Shown piece by piece: positions 7,804-14,834 of a DNA stretch of 18,690 nucleotides. The DNA is from CAKZRD01 sp038886595 (GTDB taxonomy: Archaea; Nanobdellota; Nanobdellia; Pacearchaeales; GW2011-AR1): NCBI GenBank assembly GCA_038886595.1, contig JAWALV010000007.1, forward strand, positions 1-18,690. The letters run 5' to 3'. A program made the position numbers and the translations under genes. Below the pieces are notes generated by a model. The model was not told the origin of the DNA. It was given only the letters and a program-made list of their open reading frames with translations, and made no database searches. Position 1 is the first letter of the stretch. Each line of letters opens with the position of its first letter.

Positions 7804-8306
7804 AAAAATCACAAATGAGAATTCAGCAAATGGCTTTTATGATAGTTGCTGTTTTTTTCTTTTTTATACTTGTTTCACTTTTTCTTCTTCAAATTTTTGT
7901 GAGCGAAATAAATTATTCTGTTCAAGAGAGAGAAAGAGAACAGGCTTTAAATTTTTTAGATTCTCTTTCAGAACTACCAGAATTTTCTTGCTCAGAAAAT
8001 ACTTTTTTTTGTTTAGATGAGGATAAACTTTTAGTTTTGAAAAACTCTGAGATAAATAACTTATATTCTGATTTTTGGCCAGTCTCTTCAATAAAAGTTT
8101 ACAAGATAAAAGGAGAATCTAAAATAGTAGAGTGCCCTTCTCAAAATTGTAATTTTTATAATATTTTTGAAGATAAAAATCAAAAACAAAAAATGGAGAT
8201 CTCTTCATATGTTTTAATTTGTAAGAAAATATTAGATAATAGTGGTAACGTGAATGATCTTTGTGAGCTTGGAAAATTATTAGTAGGAATGAAAATTAGA
8301 GATTAA
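7791..8306 (+). CDS. Single-pass pilin-like surface protein (171 aa)
   Basis: The head KKSQMRIQQMAFMIVAV leads into a strongly hydrophobic helix (about residues 14-34), followed by an exported domain with about seven cysteines. The RIQQMAFM phrase is one I recall from surface genes of Woesearchaeota/Pacearchaeota. The ATG at 7791 lies inside the previous gene (13-nt overlap), so translation is probably coupled; ATGs at residues 9 and 14 are less likely starts because they remove the basic head. It closes the surface-protein cluster and meets a minus-strand gene end to end, with stop codons overlapping by 4 nt. Confidence 0.75.
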   Translation: MVKIKKSQMRIQQMAFMIVAVFFFFILVSLFLLQIFVSEINYSVQEREREQALNFLDSLSELPEFSCSENTFFCLDEDKLLVLKNSEINNLYSDFWPVSSIKVYKIKGESKIVECPSQNCNFYNIFEDKNQKQKMEISSYVLICKKILDNSGNVNDLCELGKLLVGMKIRD

Positions 8307-8590
8307 CCTTTAATAGCCTCATTTATAAAACTAAATCCTTCTCTTGCCTTTTTTATGAAATTTACTGTTTTATTCTCTATAAAACTTGTATATACTACAA
8401 AAGCATTAATAGATGATCTAGGAGAGTTCACGTTTATTTCTCCTGACTTGAGCATTTTATTAAAACTAAAAAAAAGTAAAACTATCAAAAGCAAAATTAT
8501 TATTAAAATTGTTATTCTACTCATATGTTCTATTTTCAAGAAAGCTATAACAAGCAGAGCTATTATTACAATCATAATTATATTTATCAT
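8303..8590 (-). CDS. Small membrane protein, two predicted helices (95 aa)
   Basis: Residues 3-18 and about 25-43 are strongly hydrophobic and separated by a short polar link (KIEHMSR). A soluble tail of about 50 residues (SPRSSINAFVVYTSFIEN...) follows. I recognise no family. The reverse strand also has an open frame (8355-8600), but this strand is preferred: it has a sensible membrane topology, and its ATG at 8590 is placed symmetrically to the phosphatase start about a 20-bp palindromic promoter. Its stop overlaps that of the convergent pilin-like gene by 4 nt. Confidence 0.6.
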   Translation of the reverse strand: MINIIMIVIIALLVIAFLKIEHMSRITILIIILLLIVLLFFSFNKMLKSGEINVNSPRSSINAFVVYTSFIENKTVNFIKKAREGFSFINEAIKG

Positions 8591-8610
8591 AATATATTAA
8601 AAATTTTTAT

Positions 8611-8630
8611 ATATAAAAAGCTTTTTATAT
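8611..8630. promoter_or_regulatory. Perfect 20-bp palindrome forming a symmetric divergent promoter
   Basis: ATATAAAAAGCTTTTTATAT is its own reverse complement. Each half supplies a TATA-like TTTTTATAT lying 21-29 nt from a start codon: ATG 8651 on the plus strand and ATG 8590 on the minus strand. Both starts are exactly equidistant from the centre. Confidence 0.65.
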
Positions 8631-8650
8631 TCTTTTGTATAAATCATTTT

Positions 8651-9229
8651 ATGAAAGAAGTTAAAATTTTTGTTTTTAGACATGGACAAACAGATTTTAA
8701 TAGGGATAGTAAATTTACAGGTCTTTTCGACGCTAAACTTACAAAAACAGGTATAGAAGATGCTAGAATTGTAGCTGAAAGATTGAAAGAAGAAAAGATG
8801 CGGCTTGCTTTTTGCACTTCTTTATCAAGGAGCAAAGACACTTTAAAAGAGGTTTTAAAACATCACCCAGAGTGTAAAGAAATAATCGAAGACGACAGAA
8901 TGATAGAAAGGAGTTATGGAGATTTAGTTGGAAAAACTCATTGGGAAGTTGTTCAAAAATTCGGCGTAAAAAAATACGATGAGTGGCATCGTTCTTGGGA
9001 TGTTTGCCCTCCAGGAGGAGAGAGTTTTAAAGATGTTGAGAAAAGGGTTAAAAATTTTATAGAAGACTTAAAAAAGATAGCGAAAGAAAAAAAATGCAAC
9101 ATTGCGATTTCAGCCCATGGAAACTCAATTCGCTTGTTTAGAAAAATAATGGAAAATTTGTCAATAGAGGAAACTTGCTCTTTGTTTATTCCTTACGATA
9201 ATGTTTTCATATACAAGTTTTTTTGTTAA
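8651..9229 (+). CDS. Histidine phosphatase / 2,3-BPG-dependent phosphoglycerate-mutase-like (192 aa)
   Basis: This belongs to the histidine phosphatase superfamily. RHGQTDFN (residues 10-17) carries the nucleophile H11, E86 in IERSYGDLVGK is the likely acid, and H156 lies in SAHGNSIRLF. The phrases KFTGLFDAKLTKTG, CPPGGESF and HGNSIR are closer to cofactor-dependent phosphoglycerate mutase (3-PG to 2-PG in glycolysis and gluconeogenesis) than to generic phosphatases of this fold. The protein is shorter than the usual ~250-residue bacterial enzyme, lacking part of the middle insertion. I chose the start at 8651 because it places the TATA half-palindrome at -29 and the catalytic motif at the normal distance from the N-terminus; the frame stays open upstream to 8525. 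A broad-specificity phosphatase is the alternative. Confidence 0.85.
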   Translation: MKEVKIFVFRHGQTDFNRDSKFTGLFDAKLTKTGIEDARIVAERLKEEKMRLAFCTSLSRSKDTLKEVLKHHPECKEIIEDDRMIERSYGDLVGKTHWEVVQKFGVKKYDEWHRSWDVCPPGGESFKDVEKRVKNFIEDLKKIAKEKKCNIAISAHGNSIRLFRKIMENLSIEETCSLFIPYDNVFIYKFFC

Positions 9230-9244
9230 CCTTGTTTACTAAAG

Positions 9245-9254
9245 TTTATAAATA
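9245..9254 (+). promoter_or_regulatory. TATA-like box for the DoxX gene
   Basis: TTTATAAATA lies 20-29 nt before the ATG at 9274, followed by a T-rich TTTCTTTATTTT stretch. It supports that start over the upstream in-frame candidate at 9223. Confidence 0.55.
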
Positions 9255-9273
9255 TTTTTTTTTCTTTATTTTA

Positions 9274-9663
9274 ATGGAAAATATTATGAAAAAATATTCG
9301 GATTATTCATATTTTATTTTTAGAGTAGTTGTAGCAACTTTGTTTTTTTTTCATGGATTTAACAAACTAAATTCGCTTCTAGCTGGTAAAATAGAGATTT
9401 TTAGTTTAATTGGTTTGGCTATGGTTTTAGAAATTGTTGTTGGGCTTTTTGTATTTTTAGGATTATTTACTAGTTATTTTGCTATTTTAGGTTCTTTAGT
9501 CATGGTAGGTGCATGGGTTGTTGCTCACATTCCAAAAGGTTTTAATCCTTTTACTAATGGTGGGGAGTTAGCTTTACTTTTTTTGGTTTCATTTTTGGTA
9601 ATAGCATCTATTGGTGGAGGAAGATTTTCATTAGAAGAATATTTAAAAAGAAGAAAGAAATGA
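9274..9663 (+). CDS. DoxX-family membrane protein (129 aa)
   Basis: The protein has four hydrophobic segments and DoxX hallmarks: FRVVVATLFFFHGFNKL near the N-terminus, a central LEIVVGLFVFLGLFT, and the C-terminal GGELALLFLVSFLVIA...GGGRFSLEE. Its length is typical of the family. DoxX proteins are inner-membrane proteins linked to quinone or thiol redox reactions; the exact activity varies. The start at 9274 fits the TATA spacing, though ATG 9286 is possible. Its stop overlaps the start of the flavodoxin-fold oxidoreductase (ATGA), so the two are translated together and probably form a membrane redox pair. Confidence 0.85.
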   Translation: MENIMKKYSDYSYFIFRVVVATLFFFHGFNKLNSLLAGKIEIFSLIGLAMVLEIVVGLFVFLGLFTSYFAILGSLVMVGAWVVAHIPKGFNPFTNGGELALLFLVSFLVIASIGGGRFSLEEYLKRRKK

Positions 9664-10226
9664 AAAAAATTTTAATAATCAACGGCCATCCAAAGAAAAA
9701 TTCTTTTTGTTATTACTTATCTAGAAAGTATCTAGAAGGAGTTAGAGCTAACGGCGGAAAAGCTTTTTTAGTTGATATATATTCTTTAAAATTAAATTAT
9801 TTGAGTTTAAATGAAACTTTCTTAGAAAAAGATCTAACTAAGATTCAAAAGCTAATTTCTTCCTGTAATTTTATTGTTTTTATATATCCTATTTGGTGGG
9901 GTTCTACGCCAGCTTTATTAAAAGGTTTTTTTGATAGGGTTTTTACCCCAGGTTTTGCTTTTAAGTATAAAGATAAAGGAAAGGTAGAAAAATTACTAAA
10001 AGGAAAAAAGGCAAGGATAATTGCTACGGCAGGAAGTTCTTTTTTGTATGTTTTTTTTCATAAAATTCTATTAACAGGTTCTATAAAATATCCTATCTTG
10101 AAATTTTGTGGTTTTTCTTCTGTTAAATCAACAATTTTTCATTCAATAAGAAAAAGTTTTTCTAAGAAAAGAGCAGAAAAAATAGCAGAAAAGGTTTTTT
10201 ATTTAGGAAAAAAAGATTCTTCTTAA
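9660..10226 (+). CDS. NAD(P)H dehydrogenase (quinone)-like, flavodoxin fold (188 aa)
   Basis: The N-terminus KKILIINGHPKKNSF is the phosphate-binding loop of Flavodoxin_2 / NAD(P)H:quinone oxidoreductases. YPIWWGSTPALLKGFFDRVFTPGFAF (about residues 77-102) is the family's flavin and substrate region. Such enzymes bind FMN or FAD and carry out two-electron reduction of quinones with NAD(P)H in the cytosol. The length fits the KefF/MdaB-like class. A hydrophobic patch near 127-145 (FLYVFFHKILL) may help it dock at the membrane. It is coupled to DoxX by an ATGA overlap, so electron transfer between the two is a reasonable inference. Confidence 0.87.
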   Translation: MKKILIINGHPKKNSFCYYLSRKYLEGVRANGGKAFLVDIYSLKLNYLSLNETFLEKDLTKIQKLISSCNFIVFIYPIWWGSTPALLKGFFDRVFTPGFAFKYKDKGKVEKLLKGKKARIIATAGSSFLYVFFHKILLTGSIKYPILKFCGFSSVKSTIFHSIRKSFSKKRAEKIAEKVFYLGKKDSS

Positions 10227-10232
10227 ACGATA

Positions 10233-10242
10233 GTTTTTAAAC
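10233..10242 (+). promoter_or_regulatory. TATA-like box for the RNA methyltransferase gene
   Basis: GTTTTTAAAC lies 21-30 nt before the ATG at 10263, followed by a T-rich TTTTTTTCTTTATTTT element like that upstream of the DoxX gene. Confidence 0.55.
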
Positions 10243-10262
10243 CTTTTTTTCTTTATTTTGGT

Positions 10263-11354
10263 ATGGAATACTTTTTTATATTAGGGAGAAATACAAAGCT
10301 TTCAAAGGCAGAAGTTTTTCTTTTTTTAGAAGCACGTAGAGTAGGTTTTGAAGAAATTTTTTTTGAGGAAAATATTTTGGTTTTAAGAACAGAAAAAAAT
10401 TTTGACTTCAATATTCAAGATTTTGGAGGGGTTTTAAAGCTTGGAAAATTAAGAGTTTTTTCGCAAAAAAAAGATTTTTTGGATTTCCTTGAAAAAAATG
10501 AGTTTATTCCAGCAGATAAGTTTAGCTATTCTATTGTTGGTAATATAGATGAGAATATTTTTATAGAAAAATTTAAGAAAGAAAGAAAAAAGGCATTTAT
10601 TAAGAGAAAAGGAAAAAGAATGTCTCTTCAAGAAGGGGATAATTTTTTTATATCAAATGCAGACTTTGAAATTTTTGCTTTAAACAAAAAAAATTTTTAT
10701 TTAGGTCTAGTTGAACAGGAGTACAACTCTAAGCAGGATGAATTTGTTGATATGAAGAAACCTGTGAGAAGAGAAGAGCTTTCAATTTCTCCTCGTCTTT
10801 CTAAAATCCTGATAAATCTTTCTGGATTAAAAGAAGGTAATTTGTTAGTCGATCCTTTTTGTGGGATTGGAAATATTTTAATACAAGCACTCTTAAAAAA
10901 TATTAGTGCAATTGGTTTTGATATAGACAAAAGAGCGATAGAAGGAGCAGAAAAGAATTTGTTGTGGCTTTCTCAGAATTTTGATTTTAATGCAAACTAC
11001 AAGCTAGAAAGAAAGAATTCGCTCTCCTTAGAAAAAATTTATTTTGACTCTATTGTAACAGAGCCACAATTAGGCGAGCTTATAAGAAAAAAGCTTTCGA
11101 TAGAAGAAAAAGAAAAATTTATTTTATCTTTTGAAAACAAAATAATTCCTTTTTTGAAAAAATTCAAGCAAATAAAAAAAGATAATTCTCGTATTGTTAT
11201 TGTTTTTCCTTGTTTTGATAATTTTTCCGTTGATGTACAAAAAATTAAAGAAAAAACCTTCTTGAAAACTTTTTATTTTAAAAATATTTCTTTTCCTATT
11301 GAAGAAAAAAGAAAAGAACAATTTGTCAATAGACAGATTTTTGTTTTCTATTGA
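10263..11354 (+). CDS. THUMP/Trm11-like RNA methyltransferase with altered catalytic motif (363 aa)
   Basis: An N-terminal half of about 160 residues, resembling the N-terminal plus THUMP region of archaeal tRNA (guanine-10 N2) methyltransferases, precedes MKKPVRREELSISPRLSKILINLSG. A Rossmann methyltransferase domain follows: motif I VDPFCGIGN at residues 196-204 binds S-adenosylmethionine, and GFDIDKRAIEGA at 218-229 is the ribose-binding acidic strand. The motif IV position reads TEPQLGE (266-272) instead of the D/N-PPY expected for N2-guanine methylation. I recall a TEPYLGP form in related archaeal and CPR proteins, so this is probably a distinct subfamily with a different target or chemistry. 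Its stop overlaps that of the convergent response regulator by 7 nt. Confidence 0.83.
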   Translation: MEYFFILGRNTKLSKAEVFLFLEARRVGFEEIFFEENILVLRTEKNFDFNIQDFGGVLKLGKLRVFSQKKDFLDFLEKNEFIPADKFSYSIVGNIDENIFIEKFKKERKKAFIKRKGKRMSLQEGDNFFISNADFEIFALNKKNFYLGLVEQEYNSKQDEFVDMKKPVRREELSISPRLSKILINLSGLKEGNLLVDPFCGIGNILIQALLKNISAIGFDIDKRAIEGAEKNLLWLSQNFDFNANYKLERKNSLSLEKIYFDSIVTEPQLGELIRKKLSIEEKEKFILSFENKIIPFLKKFKQIKKDNSRIVIVFPCFDNFSVDVQKIKEKTFLKTFYFKNISFPIEEKRKEQFVNRQIFVFY

Positions 11355-11764
11355 TCTATCAAAGAGTCATAAAATTTTCTTAATTCTATTACAGCTTTTG
11401 ATATTTCATAAGGTTTCTTGAATACTTCTGAGACATTTCCTTTTTCTTTTAGAGAAAAGACTTCTTCTATATTTTTATGTCCTCCTGTTAAAACGTATAT
11501 TTGTGGTTTCAGAATTTTTCTTCCTTCTACTCTTTTTTTTAATTCTTTAATTAAATCTAGTCCATCTAAATTAGGCATTTCTAAATCAGTTAAAATAGTT
11601 CTATAGAAAATATTTTGCTTCGATCTTTCTTCAGATTTTTCTAAGGCAAATTTTCCGTCTTCTGCCAAATCGTAATCTAATTTATATATATCTAAATAAG
11701 TAGAGATTATTTCTCTTAATTCTTTATTATCTTCTACAACTAAAGTTCTATTAATATAACCCAT
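11348..11764 (-). CDS. Single-domain CheY-like response regulator (138 aa)
   Basis: This is a complete receiver domain with no output domain. The acidic pair is E11/D12 (VVEDNK), the phosphoacceptor D60 sits in LTDLEMPNLDGLDLI, the switch Thr is T93 (VLTGG), and the conserved Lys is K117 followed by Pro (FKKPYE). All active-site residues are present, so it should be phosphorylated by a histidine kinase, but none is encoded here. The ATG at 11764 is chosen over a GTG at 11785 because it places the TATA-like box 21-30 nt upstream and starts just before the first beta strand. It could act in motility or surface signalling, or by binding another protein; the window does not tell. Confidence 0.87.
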   Translation of the reverse strand: MGYINRTLVVEDNKELREIISTYLDIYKLDYDLAEDGKFALEKSEERSKQNIFYRTILTDLEMPNLDGLDLIKELKKRVEGRKILKPQIYVLTGGHKNIEEVFSLKEKGNVSEVFKKPYEISKAVIELRKFYDSLIDQ

Positions 11765-11784
11765 CTTTTTTTTAAAAAAAGTCA

Positions 11785-11794
11785 CTTTTTAAAC
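11785..11794 (-). promoter_or_regulatory. TATA-like box for the response regulator gene
   Basis: On the minus strand GTTTAAAAAG lies 21-30 nt before the ATG at 11764, in the 67-base gap to the PEP synthase stop. Confidence 0.5.
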
Positions 11795-11831
11795 TTTTCT
11801 ATTTTTATTACTCTTAAGTAATAAATAAAAA

Positions 11832-14081
11832 TTATTTTTTCTCTAATTCTCTCACAAACTCAGAAATCTCTCTTGCTGCATCTGCATTAACAGAAATAGA
11901 ATCAATTCCTTGCTCAACTAAAAATCTAACCATCTCTTTTTTGCTTCCTGCTTGTCCGCATATAGAAGTTTCAACTTTATGAAATTTACATTCTCTAATT
12001 ACTCGGGAAATCTGTTTTTTTATTGCCCAGTCTTCTTCATTATAAAGATATTGAACTTCTTCGTTTCCCCTGTCTACTGCTAAAGTATATTGAGTTAAAT
12101 CGTTTGTTCCGAAAGATATAAAATCAATTCCTTCTTGACATATATCTTTGATTAAAACAACAGAAGCAGGTGTCTCTATCATTACTCCAACTTTTACTAA
12201 ACCCTTTACTATTCCAAGCTCTTGCATTATTTTCTTAGCTTCTTTTACCTCATTTGGCGAAATTATCTGCGGAAACATTACCCCAAACTTATGGCCTTTT
12301 TCAGCAAGCTCTTTTATTGCTTTAAGTTCCGCTTCAAAAATTAGCCTGTGTTTCAAGGAAAACCTTATTCCATGATTTCCTAACATCGGGTTTTTTTCTA
12401 AATGCTTCGGAGCGCCTTCTAAATTAGAATACTCATCGCTCCTTATGTCTGATGTTCTAACCCACATCTCTTTCCCTATAAAATGTTCTGCAATTTTTTC
12501 TAGGCCTTTTTTGATTATTTCTTTGTATTCTTCTAGCTTGTTGTTTTGTTCAAACCATAAAGGATGTTTCCCAGCAGAAGCTATAATCCCTTCCAATCTC
12601 ACAAGACCAACCCCATTCGCTTTTGTTTTTGCCGCCCTTTCAGCAAAATCTGGCAAATCAACTAGAACTTTTATTTTTGTTTTTGTTTCAACAATGGGTA
12701 GAATTTCAACTTTTTTGCTTTCGGCTTTTCCCAGATAAATTTTTCCTGTAAAACCATCAACAGTTATTTCCATACTTTCTTCTAATTTATTTGTTGCTAT
12801 TTCTGTTCCAACAACACAAGGAATTCCCATCTCTCTAGAAACAATCGCAGCATGGCTTGTAACTCCGCCTTCGTCTGTAACAATAGCTGATGCTCTTTGC
12901 ATAGAAACAACCATGTCTGGATTTGTCATTGTAGTAACTAAAATATCACCTTTCTTTATTTTATGTAAGTCATCTATATTTCTTATTATTTTGACGACTC
13001 CAGAAGCTATGCCAGGGCTTGCTCCAATTCCTTGTAGCAATATTTTTCCTTCTAATTCTTCTTTTTCTTGTTTTTTTCCGAGAGTTGTGATAGGTCTAGT
13101 TTGAACAATAAAAATTTCTCCATTCTCAATTGCAAATTCTATATCTTGTGGTTTTCCATAATGTTTTTCTAATTTTAAAGCATAATCTGCTAGTTGTTTT
13201 GTCTCATAAGTTTTCAAAACTCTTTGTTTAGATTTCTCTTCTGTGAGTTGTATTGTTTTTGTTAATCCAGAAGAGTCTCTGACTATTGCAATTTTTTTGT
13301 CACTTATTTTTTCTTCTATTATTTCTAAATCTCTTGAAACAATGTAACTATCTGGTTTTATCTGGCCAGAAACAATTCCTTCTCCCTGCCCCCAAACCGC
13401 TTCAATCAGAATATTTTCTTGTTTTACTGGATCAACAGAAAACATAACGCCAGACTTATCAGAGTTAATCATCTTTTGAACGATCACAGCAATTCCAACA
13501 AAAGCGTCAAAACCTTTTTTCATTCTATAATAAAGAGATCTTGCAGTAAAAATAGAAGCAAAAACCGCCTTAACTTTCTCAATTAATTCTTTATTTCCTT
13601 TTACATTTATATATGTCTCCTGTTGCCCTGCAAAACTAGCTCCGCCTAAGTCTTCTGCAGTTGCCGAAGACCTAACAGCTACAAAAGGGGGTTCTCTTGC
13701 TGTTCTCATTATTGCTAATGCATTTGGTGCTTTCTTTATTTCATCTAAATCTATATTTAAAGAGTCATATGCTTCTAAAATTTCATTTTCTAAATCTTCT
13801 GGCATTTTAGCAGAACAAATTATTTTTCTTATTTCTTCTGCTTTTTCAGTTAATAATTTGGTATTATCTATATCTATTTTTGATAGAATTTGATTTATTT
13901 CTTCTTGTAGTTTTGTTTTTTCTATAAAATAATGAAATGCATGGGTAGTTATAACGAAAGCAGGCGGCACGGGAAATCCAGAATTATACATTTCCCCAAG
14001 ATTTGCTCCTTTCCCACCAGCAATAAGAATATCTTTTTTGGTTAATTCAGAAAGCCATTTAATATTAGGGCCTCTTTTCAT
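11832..14081 (-). CDS. ppsA: Phosphoenolpyruvate synthase (749 aa)
   Basis: This enzyme converts pyruvate, ATP and water to PEP, AMP and phosphate (EC 2.7.9.2), the entry step of gluconeogenesis; some archaea run it toward pyruvate. All three domains are present: an N-terminal ATP-grasp part with AGGKGANLGEM (21-31) and AVRSSATAEDL (135-145), and the QTRPITT end near 327; the phosphohistidine swivel domain with GGVTSHAAIVSREMGIPC (catalytic H410); and a C-terminal PEP/pyruvate barrel with SFGTNDLTQYTLAVDRGN (656-673) and catalytic Cys C708 in SICGQAGS. Length is slightly below the usual ~790. The ATG at 14081 is chosen over an open extension to 14144, since MKRGPNIKWLSEL begins the conserved region and a TATA-like box lies at -29. 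It is monocistronic. Confidence 0.96.
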   Translation of the reverse strand: MKRGPNIKWLSELTKKDILIAGGKGANLGEMYNSGFPVPPAFVITTHAFHYFIEKTKLQEEINQILSKIDIDNTKLLTEKAEEIRKIICSAKMPEDLENEILEAYDSLNIDLDEIKKAPNALAIMRTAREPPFVAVRSSATAEDLGGASFAGQQETYINVKGNKELIEKVKAVFASIFTARSLYYRMKKGFDAFVGIAVIVQKMINSDKSGVMFSVDPVKQENILIEAVWGQGEGIVSGQIKPDSYIVSRDLEIIEEKISDKKIAIVRDSSGLTKTIQLTEEKSKQRVLKTYETKQLADYALKLEKHYGKPQDIEFAIENGEIFIVQTRPITTLGKKQEKEELEGKILLQGIGASPGIASGVVKIIRNIDDLHKIKKGDILVTTMTNPDMVVSMQRASAIVTDEGGVTSHAAIVSREMGIPCVVGTEIATNKLEESMEITVDGFTGKIYLGKAESKKVEILPIVETKTKIKVLVDLPDFAERAAKTKANGVGLVRLEGIIASAGKHPLWFEQNNKLEEYKEIIKKGLEKIAEHFIGKEMWVRTSDIRSDEYSNLEGAPKHLEKNPMLGNHGIRFSLKHRLIFEAELKAIKELAEKGHKFGVMFPQIISPNEVKEAKKIMQELGIVKGLVKVGVMIETPASVVLIKDICQEGIDFISFGTNDLTQYTLAVDRGNEEVQYLYNEEDWAIKKQISRVIRECKFHKVETSICGQAGSKKEMVRFLVEQGIDSISVNADAAREISEFVRELEKK

Positions 14082-14100
14082 AGTTCTTATTTGCTTCTTT

Positions 14101-14110
14101 ATTTTATAAA
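14101..14110 (-). promoter_or_regulatory. TATA-like box for ppsA
   Basis: On the minus strand TTTATAAAAT lies 20-29 nt before the ATG at 14081, supporting that start. The 100-bp gap to the divergent Ogg gene also holds the latter's promoter. Confidence 0.5.
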
Positions 14111-14151
14111 TCTTTTTAATTTTAATGGGAAAAAGAAAATTCAAAAGAAAG

Positions 14152-14161
14152 TTTTTAATAT
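14152..14161 (+). promoter_or_regulatory. TATA-like box for the Ogg2 gene
   Basis: TTTTTAATAT lies 21-30 nt before the ATG at 14182, in the divergent gap shared with ppsA. The surroundings are very AT-rich, so the exact box is uncertain. Confidence 0.4.
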
Positions 14162-14181
14162 AATAAAAATATAAATTTTAT

Positions 14182-14799
14182 ATGGATTTAATTTCAAAAA
14201 TTTTTTTTCTTAAGAAAAGTAATATTTCTCCTTTGATTTCGAAGAGGTTAATGGAATTTGAAAATAATAGAAAATCTCAGTCAAAAATTTTCTCAGAACT
14301 TTGTTTTTGTTTGTTAACTGCAAATTTTCAGGCAGAGAGATCAATTAATATACAAAAGAAGCTAGAGAAGGATTTTTTTAAGGCAGAAGAAAAAGAGCTT
14401 GCACACAAACTTAAGGAAGAAGGCCATAGATTTTGGCCACAAAGAGCAGAATGTATTGTTTTGGCAAGAGAGAAAAGAAGAGAAATTTTAGAAGCTTTAA
14501 AAAACAAAAATGGAAAAGAAGTTAGAGAGTGGCTTGTAAATAACATCAAGGGTCTTGGAATGAAGGAAGCAAGTCATTTTTTGAGAAATGTCGGTTTTAA
14601 GGATGTTGCAATTATTGATTTTCATATAGTTGATTTGCTTGTTAAAAATAGGCTTTTGAAGAGTCCAAAAAGTTTAACCAAAAAAAGATATTTAGAAATT
14701 GAAGAAATATTGGAAAAATTAGGAAAAGAAAGTAGTCTGAACTTGGCAGAACTTGATCTTTATCTATGGTATTTGGAGACGGGAAAGATTTTAAAGTAG
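14182..14799 (+). CDS. ogg: 8-oxoguanine DNA glycosylase/AP lyase, Ogg2 type (205 aa)
   Basis: This is a bifunctional base-excision repair enzyme that removes 8-oxoguanine and nicks the abasic site. It is an all-helical HhH-GPD protein of the length typical of archaeal Ogg2 (~205-210). SELCFCLLTANFQA (38-51) starts the glycosylase core. The helix-hairpin-helix NIKGLGMKEASHFLRNVG (121-138) carries the probable Schiff-base Lys K128. The catalytic Asp is D146 in IIDFHIVD. Both match the K129/D147 arrangement known for the Methanocaldococcus enzyme to within one residue. The C-terminal Lys (K205), which contacts the base in this family, is also present. It stands alone between its own promoter and that of the next gene. 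Confidence 0.93.
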   Translation: MDLISKIFFLKKSNISPLISKRLMEFENNRKSQSKIFSELCFCLLTANFQAERSINIQKKLEKDFFKAEEKELAHKLKEEGHRFWPQRAECIVLAREKRREILEALKNKNGKEVREWLVNNIKGLGMKEASHFLRNVGFKDVAIIDFHIVDLLVKNRLLKSPKSLTKKRYLEIEEILEKLGKESSLNLAELDLYLWYLETGKILK

Positions 14800-14805
14800 G
14801 CAAAA

Positions 14806-14814
14806 TTTTTAAAC
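14806..14814 (+). promoter_or_regulatory. TATA-like box for the PrcB-like gene
   Basis: TTTTTAAAC lies 21-29 nt before the ATG at 14835, immediately after the Ogg2 stop. It supports 14835 rather than the in-frame ATG at 14766, which would overlap the Ogg2 gene. Confidence 0.55.
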
Positions 14815-14834
14815 TTCTTTATCCCTATAATAAA

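Noticed and set aside
8355..8600. Plus-strand open frame of 81 codons opposite the small membrane protein
   Set aside because: Low-complexity Ile/Lys-rich product without a sensible domain or promoter. The minus-strand frame has two membrane helices and the symmetric promoter.
8525..8650. Longer start for the phosphatase
   Set aside because: The upstream 42 residues are Tyr/Asn/Ile low-complexity, span the divergent promoter, and lie before the normal RHG start of the fold.
12445..13104. Plus-strand open frames inside PEP synthase
   Set aside because: They run antisense to a clearly conserved enzyme and have Ser/Phe/Pro-rich composition typical of antisense shadows.
14082..14144. N-terminal extension of PEP synthase
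   Set aside because: The added 21 residues are Lys/Ile-rich and non-conserved, and would cover the TATA-like box at 14101-14110.
14766..14834. Longer start for the PrcB-like protein
   Set aside because: It would overlap the Ogg2 gene and translate through the TATA-like element. The ATG at 14835 gives a proper anchor head.
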